From contig CM049316.1 of assembly GCA_026874595.1 (NCBI GenBank), positions 72,881,176-72,945,175 of the forward strand: a stretch of DNA of 64,000 nt. Reading direction: 5' to 3'. Both the position numbers and the translations under genes were made by a program. Under the pieces are notes generated by a model that saw only the letters and a program-made list of their open reading frames with translations, searched no databases and was not told the origin of the DNA. Below, one piece after another: positions 10,445 to 22,652 of the stretch (the stretch's first letter is position 1; each line of letters opens with the position of its first letter). This DNA comes from Sipunculus nudus. Its lineage: Eukaryota > Annelida > Sipuncula > Golfingiida > Sipunculidae.

Positions 10445-11420
10445 ACGCAAGATGAGGTTTATTTTGCGAGTAGAAAGGTGAATCAGTGTGTCTTTGAACA
10501 GAATAATTTAGTTTTATAGATGTCTTATTCTTGATTGTACAGTATAGACTTGTTTCTGTGAAGGGATTCTGTTGGTTTTGTCAGGAGAAAGCTGCAATCT
10601 TGCTATTGGCAGGTTGTACCTCTTGCTTGTACAAGAAATAACTTCCAGTCAGTACAGAGGGATTTCTGTTCTCTTGAATTTAGATGATGTGCATGCAGTG
10701 TGAACATTTTGAGCATTCCCAAACAAAATTTGAGCATAATATAAACTAGAAACCAGCATTGGTTTTACACTGAAATCCAGGACTGTGTTTCTATATAGTG
10801 TCCTTGACCACGAGTCATTTGCCCTACTAGAAGTTAACTTCCTGTTGGGAGAGGGCTTGCTTCTCGCTATTGAGGGGTCTGATTTTTCCCGTTGCAGGAG
10901 TTCACTTCTACCTAATATGGAAAAATTGTTGATATTGGAACATTCATTTGAGCATTTTGAGCATGCCCAAACGAAATTTGAGCATTATATAAACTAGAAA
11001 CCAGCATTGGTTTTACACTGAAATCCAGGAGTGTGTTTCTATATAGTGTCCTTGACCACGAGTCATTTGCTCCTACTAGAAGTTAACTTCCTGTTGGGAG
11101 AGGGCTTGCTTCTCGCTATTGAGGGGTCTGTTTTTTCCCGTTGCAGGAGTTCAGTTCTACCTAATATGAAAAATTGTTGATATTGGAACATTCATTTGCT
11201 TTGCTCATAACAGAAGTTAACTTTCTGTTGGGAGAGAGCTGGCTTCTCGCTATTGAGGGGTCTGTTTTTTTTGCCGTTGCAGGAGTTCACTTCTGGCTAA
11301 TAGAGAGGAATTTATCCTGGAAAGTATAAAATTGATGCTGTTTAGGATGCACCATTAAACTTTGAGGCCAAGCGGAAAATGGTTCCCGTGACGAAACAGA
11401 TTGGATGTGAACTTTGTTGT
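10445..11420 (+). repeat. Monomer 14, 976 bp, compound, 34-bp deletion
   Basis: Start reads acgcaagatgagg; 34 bp normally following acgcaa are missing. At 10938-10956 the first unit breaks off at gaacattcattt and jumps back to the middle region (gagcattttgagcatgcc). Eight-T run at 11265-11272. Counterparts 24181 and 28723. Confidence 0.92.
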
Positions 11421-12430
11421 ATGCAAGAATACACAAGTCTGATTTGTATACGACTATCAGGATGAGGTTTATTTTGCGAGTAGAAAGGTGAAACAATGTT
11501 TCTTTGAACAGAATAATTTAGTTTTATAGATGTTTTGTTCTTGATTGTACAGTATAGACTTGTTTCTGTGAAGGGCTTCTGTTGGTTTTGTCAGGAGAAA
11601 GCTGCAATCTTGTTATTGGCAGGTTGTACCTCTTGCTTGTACAAGAAATAACTTCCAGTCAGTACAGAGGGATTTCTGTTCTCTTGAATTTAGATGATGT
11701 GCATGCAGTGTGAACATTTTGAGCATTCCCAAACAAAATTTGAGCATAATATAAACTAGAAACCAGCATTGGTTTTACACTGAAATCCAGGACTGTGTTT
11801 CTATATGGTGTCCTTGACCACGAGTCATTTGCCCTACTAGAAGTTAACTTCCTGTTGGGAGAGGGCTTGCTTCTCGCTATTGAGGGGTCTGATTTTTCCC
11901 GTTGCAGGAGTTCACTTCTACCTAATATGGAAAAATTGTTGATATTGGAACATTCATTTGAGCATTTTGAGCATGCCCAAACAAAATTTGAGCATTATAT
12001 AAACTAGAAACCAGCATTGGTTTTACACTGAAATCCAGGAGTGTGTTTCTATATAGTGTCCTTGACCACGAGTCATTTGCTCCTACTAGAAGTTAACTTC
12101 CTGTTGGGAGAGGGCTTGCTTCTCGCTATTGAGGGGTCTGTTTTTTCCCGTTGCAGGAGTTCACTTCTACCTAATATGAAAAATTGTTGATATTGGAACA
12201 TTCATTTGCTTTGCTCATAACAGAAATTAACTTTCTGTTGGGAGAGAGCTGGCTTCTCGCTATTGAGGGGTCTGTTTTTTTGCCGTTGCAGGAGTTCACT
12301 TCTGGCTAATAGAGAGGAATTTATCCTGGAAAGTATAAAATTGATGCTGTTTAGGATGCACCATTAAACTTTGAGGCCAAGCGGGAAAATGGTTCCCGTG
12401 ACGAAACAGATTGGATGTGAACTTTGTTGT
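11421..12430 (+). repeat. Monomer 15, 1010 bp, compound, full head
   Basis: Same backward jump (11948-11966) as monomer 14 but without the head deletion, which accounts for the 34-bp difference. Private tatatggtgtcc. Counterparts 25156 and 29698. Confidence 0.92.
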
Positions 12431-13193
12431 ATGCAAGAATACACAAGTCTGATTTGTATACGACTATCAGGATGAGGTTTATTTTGCGAGTAGAAAGGTA
12501 AAACAATATTTCTTTGAACAGAATAATTTAGTTTTATAGATGTTTTATTCTTGATTGTACAGTATAGACTTGTTTCTGTGAAGGGCTTCTGTTGGTTTTG
12601 TCAGGAGAAAGCTGCAATTTTTTTATTGACAGGTTGTACCTCTTGCTTGTACAAGAAATAACTTCCAGTCAGTACAGAGGGATTTCTGTTCTCTTGAATG
12701 TTGATGATGTGCATGCTGTGTGAACATTTTGAGCATTCCCAAACAAAATTTGAGCATAATATAAACTAGAGACCAGCATTGGTTTTACACTGAAATCCAG
12801 GAGTGTGTTTCTATATAGTGTCCTTGACCACGAGTCCTTTGCTCCTACTAGAAGTTAACTTCCTGTTGGGAGAGGGCTTGCTTCTCGCTATTGAGGGGTC
12901 TGTTTTTTCCCGTTGCAGGAGTTCACTTCTACTTATATGGAAAAATTGTTGATATTGGAACGTTCATTTGCTTTGCTTTTATCAGAAATTAACTTCCTGT
13001 TGGGAGAGGGCTGGCTTCTCGCTATTGAGGGGTCTGTTTTTTGCCGTTGCAGGAGTTCACTTCTGGCTAGTAGAGAGGAATTTATCCTGGAAAGTATAAA
13101 ATTGATGCTGTTTAGGAAGCACCATTAAACTTTGGGGCCAAGCGGAAAAATAATTCCCGTGACAAAACACAGATTGGAAGTGAACTTTGTTGT
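12431..13193 (+). repeat. Monomer 16, 763 bp, two units
   Basis: Monomer 4 type with private ctagagacc. Counterparts 26166 and 30708. Confidence 0.9.
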
Positions 13194-14224
13194 AGACAAG
13201 AATACACAAATCTGATTTGTATACGACTATCAGGATGAGGATTATTTTGCGAGTAGAAAGGTGAAACAGTGTGTCTTTGAACAGAATAATGTAGTTTAAT
13301 AGATGTCTTATTCTTGATTGTACAGTATAGACTTGTTTCTGTGAAGGGCTTCTGTTGGTTTTGTCAGGAGAAAGCTGCAATCTTGCTATTGGCAGGTCGT
13401 ACCTCTTGCTTGTACAAGAAATAACTTCCAGTCAGTACAGAGGGATTTCTGTTCTCTTGAATTTTGATGATGTGCATGCAGTGTGAATATTTTGAGCATT
13501 CCCAAACCAAATTTGAGCATAATATAAACTAGAAACCAGCATTGGTTTTACACTGAAATCTAGGAGTGTGTTTCTAATTAGTGTCCTTGACCACGAGTCA
13601 TTTGCTCCTACTAGAAGTTAACTTCCTGTTGGGAGAGGGCTTGCTTCTCGCTATTGAGGGGTCTGTTTTTTCCCGTTGCAGGAGTTCACTACTACCTAAT
13701 ATGAAAAATTGTTGATATTGGAACATTCATTTGCTTTGCTTTTAACAGAAGTTAACTTCCTGTTTGGAGAGGGCTGGCTTCTCGCTATTGAGGGGTCTGT
13801 TTTTTGCCGTTGCAGGAGTTCACTTCTACCTAACATGGAAAAATTGTTGATATTGGAACATTCATTTGCTTTGCTTTTAACAAAAGTTAACTTCCTGTTG
13901 GGAGAGGGCTGGCTTCTCGCTATTGAGGGGTCTGTTTTTTGCCGTTGCAGGAGTTCACTTCTACCTAACATGGAAAAATTGTTGATATTGGAACATTCAT
14001 TTGCTTTGCTCATAACAGAAGTTAACTTCCTGTTGGGAGAGGGCTGGCTTCTCGCTATTGAGGGGTCTGTTTTTTGCCGTTGCAGGAGTTCACTTCTGGC
14101 TAATAGAGAGGAATTTATCCTTGAAAGTATAAAATTGATGCTGTTTAGGAAGCACAATTAAACTTTGGGGCCAAGCGGAAAAATGGTTCCCATGACAAAA
14201 CAGATTTGAAGTGAACTTTGTTGT
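13194..14224 (+). repeat. Monomer 17, 1031 bp, four units, hybrid
   Basis: The head (agacaag, gaggattatt, tctaattag) is monomer 5 type; the cluster with caaaag and the tail are monomer 6 type. Units at 13614-14097. Private aggtcgtacc and aaaccaaat. Counterparts 26929 and 31471. Confidence 0.92.
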
Positions 14225-14987
14225 ACGCAAGAATACACAAGTCTGATTTGTATACGACTATCAGGATGAGGTTTATTTTGCGAGTAGAAAGGTGAAACAG
14301 TGTGTCTTTGAACAGAATAATTTAGTTTAATAGATGTTTTATTCTTGATTGTACAGTATAGACTTGTTTCTGTGAAGGGTTCTGTTGGTTTTGTCAGGAG
14401 AAAGCTGCAATCTTGCTATTGGCCGGTTGTACCTCTTGCTTGTACAAGAAATGACTTCCAGTCAGTACAGAGGGATTTCTGTTCTCTTGAATTTTGATGA
14501 TGTGCATGCAGTGTGAACATTTTGAGCATTCCCAAACAAAATTTCAGCATAATATAAACTAGAAACCAGCATTGGTTTTACACTGAAATCCAGGAGTATG
14601 TTTCTATATAGTGTCCTTGACTACGAGTCATTTGCTCCTACTAGAAGTTAACTTCCTGTTGGGAGAGGGCTTGCTTCTCGCTATTGAGGGGTCTGTTTTT
14701 TTCCCGTTGCAGGAGTTCACTTCTACCTAATATGAAAAATTGTTTATATTGGAACATTCATTTGCTTTGCTTATAACAGAAGTTAACTTTCTGTTGGGAG
14801 AGAGCTGGCTTCTCGCTATTTAGGGGTCCGTGTTTTACCGTTGCAGGAGTTCACTTCTGGCTAATAGAGAGGAATTTATCCTGGAAAGTATAAAATTGAT
14901 GCTGTTTAGGAAGCACCATTAAACTTTGAGGCCAAGCGGAAAAATGGTTCCCGTGACAAAACACAGATTGGAAGTGAACTTTGTTGT
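14225..14987 (+). repeat. Monomer 18, 763 bp, two units
   Basis: Monomer 7 type with gaagggttctg (one base short), gagtatgtttc and tgtttatattgg. Counterparts 27960 and 32502. Confidence 0.9.
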
Positions 14988-15751
14988 ACGCAAGAATACA
15001 CAAGTCTGATTTGTATACGACTATCAGGATGAGGTTTATTTTGCGAGTAGAAAGGTGAAACAGTGTGTCTTTGAACAGAATAATGTAGTTTAATAGATGT
15101 CTTATTCTTGTTTGTACAGTATAGACTTGTTTCTGTGAAGTGCTTCTGTTGGTTTTGTCAGGTGAAAGCTGCAATTTTTTTATTGACAGGTTGTACCTCT
15201 TGCTTGTAGAAGAAATAACTTCCTGTCAGTACAGAGGGATTTCTGTTCTCTTGAATTTTGATGATATGCATGCAGTGTGAACATTTCGAGCATGTCCAAA
15301 CAAAATTTGAGCATAATATAAACTAGAAACCAGCATTGGTTTTACACTGAAATCCAGGAGTGTGTTTCTATATAGTGTCCTTGACCACGAGTCATTTGCT
15401 CCTACTAGAAGTTAACTTCCTGTTGGGAGAGGGCTTGCTTCTCGCGATTGAGGGGTCTGTTTTTTCCCGTTGCAGGAGTTCACTTCTACCTAATATGGAA
15501 AAATTGTTGATATTGGAACATTCATTTGCTTTGCTTTTAACAGGAATTAACTTCCTGTTAGGAGAGGGCTGGCTTCTCGATATTGAGGGGTCTGTTTTTT
15601 ACCGTTGCAGGAGTTCACCTCAGGCTACTAGAGAGGAATTTATCCTGGAAAGTATAAAATTGATGCTTTTTAGGAAGCACCATTAAACTTTGGGGCCAAG
15701 CGGAAAAATGGTTCCCCTGACAAAACACAGATTGGAAGTAAACTTTGTTGT
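14988..15751 (+). repeat. Monomer 19, 764 bp, two units
   Basis: Carries ttcttgtttgtac and cttgtagaag (broken palindrome); second half has cgcgattg and cgatattg as in the 38594 type of block B. Only counterpart is 33265. Confidence 0.9.
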
Positions 15752-16784
15752 ATGCAAGATTACACAAGTCTGATTTGTATACGACTATCAGGATGAGGTT
15801 TATTTTGCGAGTAGAAAGGTGAAACAGTGTGTCTTTGAACAGAATAATGTAGTTTTATTGATGTCTTATTCTTGATTGTACAGTATAGACTTGTTTCTGT
15901 GAAGGGCTTCTGTTGGTTTTGTCAGGAGAAAGCTGCAATCTTGCTATTGGCAGGTTGTACCTCTTGCTTGTACAAGGAATAACTTCCAGTCAGTACAGAG
16001 GGATTTCTGTTCTCTTGAATTTTGATGATGTGCATGCAGTGTAAACATTTTGAGCATGCCAAAACAAAATTTGAGCATAATATAAACTAGAAACCAGCAT
16101 TGGTTTACACTGAAATCCAGGAGTGTGTTTCTATATAGTGTCCTTGACCACGAGTCATTTGCTCCTACTAGAAGTTAACTTACTGTTGGGAGAGGGCTAG
16201 CTTCTCGCTATTGAGGGGTCTGTTTTTACCCGTTGCAGGAGTTCACTTCTACCTAATATGGAAAAATTGTTGATATTGGAACATTCATTTGCTTTGCTTT
16301 TAACAGAAGTTAACTTCCTGTTGGGAGAGGGCTGACTTCTCGCTATTGAGGGGTCTGTTTTTTGCCGTTGCAGGAGTTCACTTCTACCTAACATGGAAAA
16401 ATTGTTGATATTGGAACATTCATTTGCTTTGCTTTTAACAGAAGTTAACTTCCTGTTGGGAGAGGGCTGGCTTCTCGCTATTGAGGGGTCTGTTTTTTGC
16501 CGTTGCAGGAGTTCACTTCTACCTAACATGGAAAAATTGTTGATATTGGAACATTCATTTGCTTTGCTTATAACAGAAGTTAACTTCCTGTTGGGAGAGG
16601 GCTGGCTTCTCGCTATTGAGGGGTCTGTTTTTTGCCGTTGCAGGAGTTCACTTCTGGCTAGTAGAGAGGAATTTATCCTGGAAAGTATAAAATTGATGCT
16701 GTTTAGGAAGCACCATTAAACTTTGGGGCCAAGCGGAAAAATAATTCCCGTGACAAAACACAGATTGGAAGTGAACTTTGTTGT
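15752..16784 (+). repeat. Monomer 20, 1033 bp, four units, exchange junction
   Basis: Head and first three units (from 16171) match 34029; after a switch between 16580 and 16661 the rest matches monomer 4. This is the join between the two 13.7-kb copies. Confidence 0.92.
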
Positions 16785-17545
16785 AGGCAAGAATACACAA
16801 ATCTGATTTGTATACGACTATCAGGATGAGGATTATTTTGCGAGTAGAAAGGTGAAACAGTGTGTCTTTGAACAGAATAATGTAGTTTAATAGATGTCTT
16901 ATTCTTGATTGTACAGTATAGACTTGTTTCTGTGAAGGGCTTCTGTTGGATTTGTCAGGAGAAAGCTGCAATCTTGCTATTGGCAGGTTGTACCTCTTGC
17001 TTGTACAAGAAATAACTTCCAGTCAGTACAGAGGGATTTCTGTTCTCTTGAATTTTGATGATGTGCATGCAGTGTGAATATTTTGAGCATTCCCAAACAA
17101 AATTTGAGCATAATATAAACTAGAAACCAGCATTGGTTTTACACTGAAATCTAGGAGTGTGTTTCTAATTAGTGTCCTTGACCACGAGTCATTTGCTCCT
17201 ACTAGAAGTTAACTTCCTGTTGGGAGAGGGCTTGCTTCTCGCTATTGAGGGGTCTGTTTTTTCCCGTTGCAGGAGTTCACTTCTACCTAATATGAAAAAT
17301 TGTTGATATTGGAACATTCATTTGCTTTGCTCATAACAGAAGTTAACTTTCTGTTGGGAGAGAGCTGGCTTCTCGCTATTGAGGGGTCTGTTTTTTGCCG
17401 TTGCAGGAGTTCACTTCTGGCTAATAGAGAGGAATTTATCCTGGAAAGTATAAAATTGATGCTGTTTAGGAAGCACCATTGAACTTTGAAGCCAAGCGGA
17501 AAAATGGTTCCCGTGACGAAACAGATTGGATGTGAACTTTGTTGT
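16785..17545 (+). repeat. Monomer 21, 761 bp, two units
   Basis: Duplicate of 3049-3809; no difference noticed, including the shared gttggattt near 16945. Confidence 0.9.
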
Positions 17546-18576
17546 ACGCAAGAATACACAAGTCTGATTTGTATACGACTATCAGGATGAGGTTTATTTT
17601 GCGAGTAGAAAGGTGAAACAATGTTTCTTTGAACAGAATAATTTAGTTTTATAGATGTTTTGTTCTTGATTGTACAGTATAGACTTGTTTCTGTGAAGGG
17701 CTTCTGTTGGTTTTGTCAGGAGAAAGCTGCAATCTTGTTATTGGCAGGTTGTACCTCTTGCTTGTACAAGAAATAACTTCCAGTCAGTACAGAGGGATTT
17801 CTGTTCTCTTGAATTTTGATGATGTGCATGCAGTGTGAATATTTTGAGCATTCCCAAACAAAATTTGAGCATAATATAAACTAGAAACCAGCATTGGTTT
17901 TACACTGAAATCTAGGAATGTGTTTCTAATTAGTGTCCTTGACCACGAGTCATTTGCTCCTACTAGAAGTTAACTTCCTGTAGGGAGAGGGCTTGCTTCT
18001 CGCTATTGAGGGGTCTGTTTTTTCCCGTTGCTGGAGTTCACTACTACCTAATATGAAAAATTGTTGATATTGGAACATTCATTTGCTTTGCTTTTAACAG
18101 AAGTTAACTTCCTGTTGGGAGAGGGCTGGCTTCTCGCTATTGAGGGGTCTGTTTTTTGCCGTTGCAGGAGTTCACTTCTACCCAACATGGAAAAATTGTT
18201 GATATTGGAACATTCATTTGCTTTGCTTTTAACAAAAGTTAACTTCCTGTTGGGAGAGGGCTGGCTTCTCGCTATTGAGGGGTCTGTTTTTTGCCGTTGC
18301 AGGAGTTCACTTCTACCTAACATGGAAAAATTGTTGATATTGGAACATTCATTTGCTTTGCTTATAACAGAAGTTAACTTCCTGTTGGGAGAGGGCTGGC
18401 TTCTCGCTATTGAGGGGTCTGTTTTTTGCCGTTGCAGGAGTTCCCTTCTGGCTAATAGAGAGGAATTTATCCTTGAAAGTATAAAATTGATGCTGTTTAG
18501 GAAGCACAATTAAACTTTGGGGCCAAGCGGAAAAATGGTTCCCATGACAAAACAGATTTGAAGTGAACTTTGTTGT
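17546..18576 (+). repeat. Monomer 22, 1031 bp, four units
   Basis: Duplicate of 3810-4840; units at 17966-18449. One difference noticed, cgctattg near 18407. Confidence 0.92.
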
Positions 18577-19338
18577 ACGCAAGAATACACAAGTCTGATT
18601 TGTATACGACTATCAGGATGAGGTTTATTTTGCGAGTAGAAAGGTGAAACAGTGTGTCTTTGAACAGAATAATTTAGTTTAATAGATGTTTTATTCTTGA
18701 TTGTACAGTATAGACTTGTTTCTGTGAAGGGCTTCTGTTGGTTTTGTCAGGAGAAAGCTGCAATCTTGCTATTGGCCGGTTGTACCTCTTGCTTGTACAA
18801 GAAATGACTTCCAGTCAGTACAGAGGGATTTCTGTTCTCTTGAATTTTGATGATGTGCATGCAGTGTGAACATTTTGAGCATTCCCAAACAAAATTTCAG
18901 CATAATATAAACTAGAAACCAGCATTGGTTTTACACTGAAATCCAGGAGTGTGTTTCTATATAGTGTCCTTGACTACGAGTCATTTGCTCCTACTAGAAG
19001 TTAACTTCCTGTTGGGAGAGGGCTTGCTTCTCGCTATTGAGGGGTCTGTTTTTTTCCCGTTGCAGGAGTTCACTTCTACCTAATATGAAAAATTGTTGAT
19101 ATTGGAACATTCATTTGCTTTGCTCATAACAGAAGTTAACTTTCTGTTGGGAGAGAGCTGGCTTCTCGCTATTTAGGGGTCCGTGTTTTACCGTTGCAGG
19201 AGTTCACTTCTGGCTAATAGAGAGGAATTTATCCTGGAAAGTATAAAATTGATGCTGTTTATGAAGCACCATTAAACTTTGAGGCCAAGCGGAAAAATGG
19301 TTCCCGTGACGAAACAGATTGGATGTGACCTTTGTTGT
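18577..19338 (+). repeat. Monomer 23, 762 bp, two units
   Basis: Duplicate of 4841-5602, keeping tttatgaagc and gacctttg; no difference noticed. Confidence 0.9.
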
Positions 19339-20097
19339 ACGCAAGAATACACAAGTCTGATTTGTATACGACTAACAGGATGAGGTTTATTTTGCGAGTA
19401 GAAAGGTGAAACAGTGTTTCTTTGAACAGAATAATTTAGTTTTATAGATATTTTGTTCTTGATTGTACAGTATAGACTTGTTTCTGTGAAGGGCTTCTGT
19501 TGGTTTTGTCAGGAGAAAGCTGCAATCTTGCTATTGGCAGTTGTACCTCTTGCTTGTACAAGAAATAACTTCCAGTCAGTACAGAGGGATTTCTGTTCTC
19601 TTGAATTTTGATGATATGCATGCAGTGTGAACATTTCGCGCATGTCCAAACAAAATTTGAGCATAATATAAACTAGAAACCAGCATTGGTTTTACACTGA
19701 AATCCAGGAGTGTGTTTCTATATAGTGTCCTTGACCACGAGTCATTTGCTCCTACTAGAAGTTAACTTCCTGTTGGGAGAGGGCTTGCTTCTCGCTATTG
19801 AGGGGTCTGTTTTTCCCGTTGCAGGAGTTCACTTCTACCTAATATGAAAAATTGTTGATATTGGAACATTCATTTGCTTTGCTCATAACAGAAGTTAACT
19901 TTCTGTTGGGAGAGAGCTGGCTTCTCGCTATTGAGGGGTCTGTTTTTTGCCGTTGCAGGAGTTCACTTCTGGCTAATAGAGAGGAATTTATCCTGGAAAG
20001 TATAAAATTGATGCTGTTTAGGATGCACCTTTAAACTTTGAGGCCAAGCGGGAAAATGGTTCCCGTGACGAAACAGATTGGAAGTGAACTTTGTTGT
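19339..20097 (+). repeat. Monomer 24, 759 bp, two units
   Basis: Duplicate of 5603-6361 with gactaacagg and cgcgcatgtcc; no difference noticed. Confidence 0.9.
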
Positions 20098-20860
20098 ATG
20101 CAAGAATACACAAGTCTGATTTGTATACGACTATCAGGATGAGGTTTATTTTGCGAGTAGAAAGGTAAAACAATATTTCTTTGAACAGAATAATTTAGTT
20201 TTATAGATGTTTTATTCTTGATTGTACAGTATAGACTTGTTTCTGTGAAGGGCTTCTGTTGGTTTTGTCAGGAGAAAGCTGCAATTTTTTTATTGACAGG
20301 TTGTACCTCTTGCTTGTACAAGAAATAACTTCCAGTCAGTTCAGAGGGATTTCTGTTCTCTTGAATGTTGATGATGTGCATGCTGTGTGAACATTTTGAG
20401 CATTCCCAAACAAAATTTGAGCATAATATAAACTAGAAACCAGCATTGGTTTTACACTGAAATCCAGGAGTGTGTTTCTATATAGTGTCCTTGACCACGA
20501 GTCCTTTGCTCCTACTAGAAGTTAACTTCCTGTTGGGAGAGGGCTTGCTTCTCGCTATTGAGGGGTCTGTTTTTTCCCGTTGCAGGAGTTCACTTCTACT
20601 TATATGGAAAAATTGTTGATATTGGCACGTTCATTTGCTTTGCTTTTATCAGAAATTAACTTCCTGTTGGGAGAGGGCTCGCTTCTCGCTATTGAGGGGT
20701 CTGTTTTTTGCCGTTGCAGGAGTTCACTTCTGGCTAGTAGAGAGGAATTTATCCTGGAAAGTATAAAATTGATGCTGTTTAGGAAGCACCATTAAACTTT
20801 GGGGCCAAGCGGAAAAATAATTCCCGTGACAAAACACAGATTGGAAGTGAACTTTGTTGT
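20098..20860 (+). repeat. Monomer 25, 763 bp, two units
   Basis: Duplicate of 6362-7124; differs at 20680, where the last unit reads ctcgcttc. Confidence 0.9.
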
Positions 20861-21621
20861 AGGCAAGAATACACAAATCTGATTTGTATACGACTATCAG
20901 GATGAGGATTATTTTGCGAGTAGAAAGGTGAAACAGTGTGTCTTTGAACAGAATAATGTAGTTTAATAGATGTCTTATTCTTGATTGTACAGTATAGACT
21001 TGTTTCTGTGAAGGGCTTCCGTTGGTTTTGTCAGGAGAAAGATGCAATCTTGCTATTGGCAGGTTGTACTTCTTGCTTGTACAAGAAATAACTTCCAGTC
21101 AGTACAGAGGGATTTCTGTTCTCTTGAATGTTGATGATGTGCATGCAGTGTGAATATTTTGAGCATTCCCAAACAAAATTTGAGCATAATATAAACTAGA
21201 AACCAGCATTGGTTTTACACTGAAATCTAGGAGTGTGTTTCTAATTAGTGTCCTTGACCACGAGTCATTTGCTCCTACTAGAAGTTGACTTCCTGTTGGG
21301 GGAGGGCTTGCTTCTCGCTATTGAGGGGTCTGTTTTTTCCCGTTGCAGGAGTTCACTTCTACCTAATATGAAAAATTGTTGATATTGGAACATTCATTTG
21401 CTTTGCTCATAACAGAAGTTAACTTTCTGTTGGGAGAGAGCTGGCTTCTCGCTATTGAGGGGTCTGTTTTTTGCCGTTGCAGGAGTTCACTTCTGGCTAA
21501 TAGAGAGGAATATATCCTGGAAAGTATAAAATTGATGCTGTTTAGGAAGCACCATTGAACTTTGAAGCCAAGCGGAAAAATGGTTCCCGTGACGAAACAG
21601 ATTGGATGTGAACTTTGTTGT
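20861..21621 (+). repeat. Monomer 26, 761 bp, two units
   Basis: Duplicate of 7125-7885, keeping cttccgttgg and gttgacttcc; no difference noticed. Confidence 0.9.
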
Positions 21622-22652
21622 ACGCAAGAATACACAAGTCTGATTTGTATACGACTATCAGGATGAGGTTTATTTTGCGAGTAGAAAGGTGAAACAATGT
21701 TTATTTGAACAGAATAATTTAGTTTTATAGATGTTTTGTTCTTGATTGTACAGTATAGACTTGTTTCTGTGAAGGGCTTCTGTTGGTTTTGTCAGGAGAA
21801 AGCTGCAATCTTGTTATTGGCAGGTTGTACCTCTTGCTTGTACAAGAAATAACTTCCAGTCAGTACAGAGGGATTTCTGTTCTCTTGAATTTTGATGATG
21901 TGCATGCAGTGTGAATATTTTGAGCATTCCCAAACAAAATTTGAGCATAATATAAACTAGAAACCAGCATTGGTTTTACACTGAAATCTAGGAATGTGTT
22001 TCTAATTAGTGTCCTTGACCACGAGTCATTTGCTCCTACTAGAAGTTAACTTCCTGTAGGGAGAGGGCTTGCTTCTCGCTATTGAGGGGTCTGTTTTTTC
22101 CCGTTGCTGGAGTTCACTACTACCTAATGTGAAAAATTGTTGATATTGGAACATTCATTTGCTTTGCTTTTAACAGAAGTTAACTTCCTGTTGGGAGAGG
22201 GCTGGCTTCTCGCTATTGAGGGGTCTGTTTTTTGCCGTTGCAGGAGTTCACTTCTACCTAACATGGAAAAATTGTTGATATTGGAACATTCATTTGCTTT
22301 GCTTTTAACAAAAGTTAACTTCCTGTTGGGAGAGGGCTGGCTTCTCGCTATTGAGGGGTCTGTTTTTTGCCGTTGCAGGAGTTCACTTCTACCTAACATG
22401 GAAAAATTGTTGATATTGGAACATTCATTTGCTTTGCTTATAACAGAAGTTAACTTCCTGTTGGGAGAGGGCTGGCTTCTCGCTATTGAGGGGTCTGTTT
22501 TTTGCCGTTGCAGGAGTTCACTTCTGGCTAATAGAGAGGAATTTATCCTTGAAAGTATAAAATTGATGCTGTTTAGGAAGCACAATTAAAATTTGGGGCC
22601 AAGCGGAAAAATGGTTCCCATGACAAAACAGATTTGAAGTGAACTTTGTTGT
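21622..22652 (+). repeat. Monomer 27, 1031 bp, four units
   Basis: Duplicate of 7886-8916; units at 22042-22525. C to A at 22591. Confidence 0.92.

Larger units (their letters stand above)
10445..14987 (+). repeat. Compound five-monomer higher-order unit, copy 1 (4,543 bp)
   Basis: It holds monomers of 976, 1010, 763, 1031 and 763 bp. The first two are compound, each with a duplicated middle segment; the first also lacks 34 bp after its start. The third matches the 2286 type. The fourth begins like the 3049 type and ends like the 3810 type, so one monomer has been lost by fusion. The fifth matches the 4841 type. Confidence 0.9.
2925..16660 (+). repeat. 13.7-kb tandem segmental duplication, copy 1
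   Basis: Sequence from about 2925 recurs at 16661 with offset 13,736 (13,735 after the T-run change at 11265). The endpoint is bracketed between 2844 and 2925: before it gaaattaac (2840) differs from gaagttaac (16576), after it both read ctagtagag. The exchange therefore fell inside the last 135-bp unit of a cluster. Confidence 0.92.
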
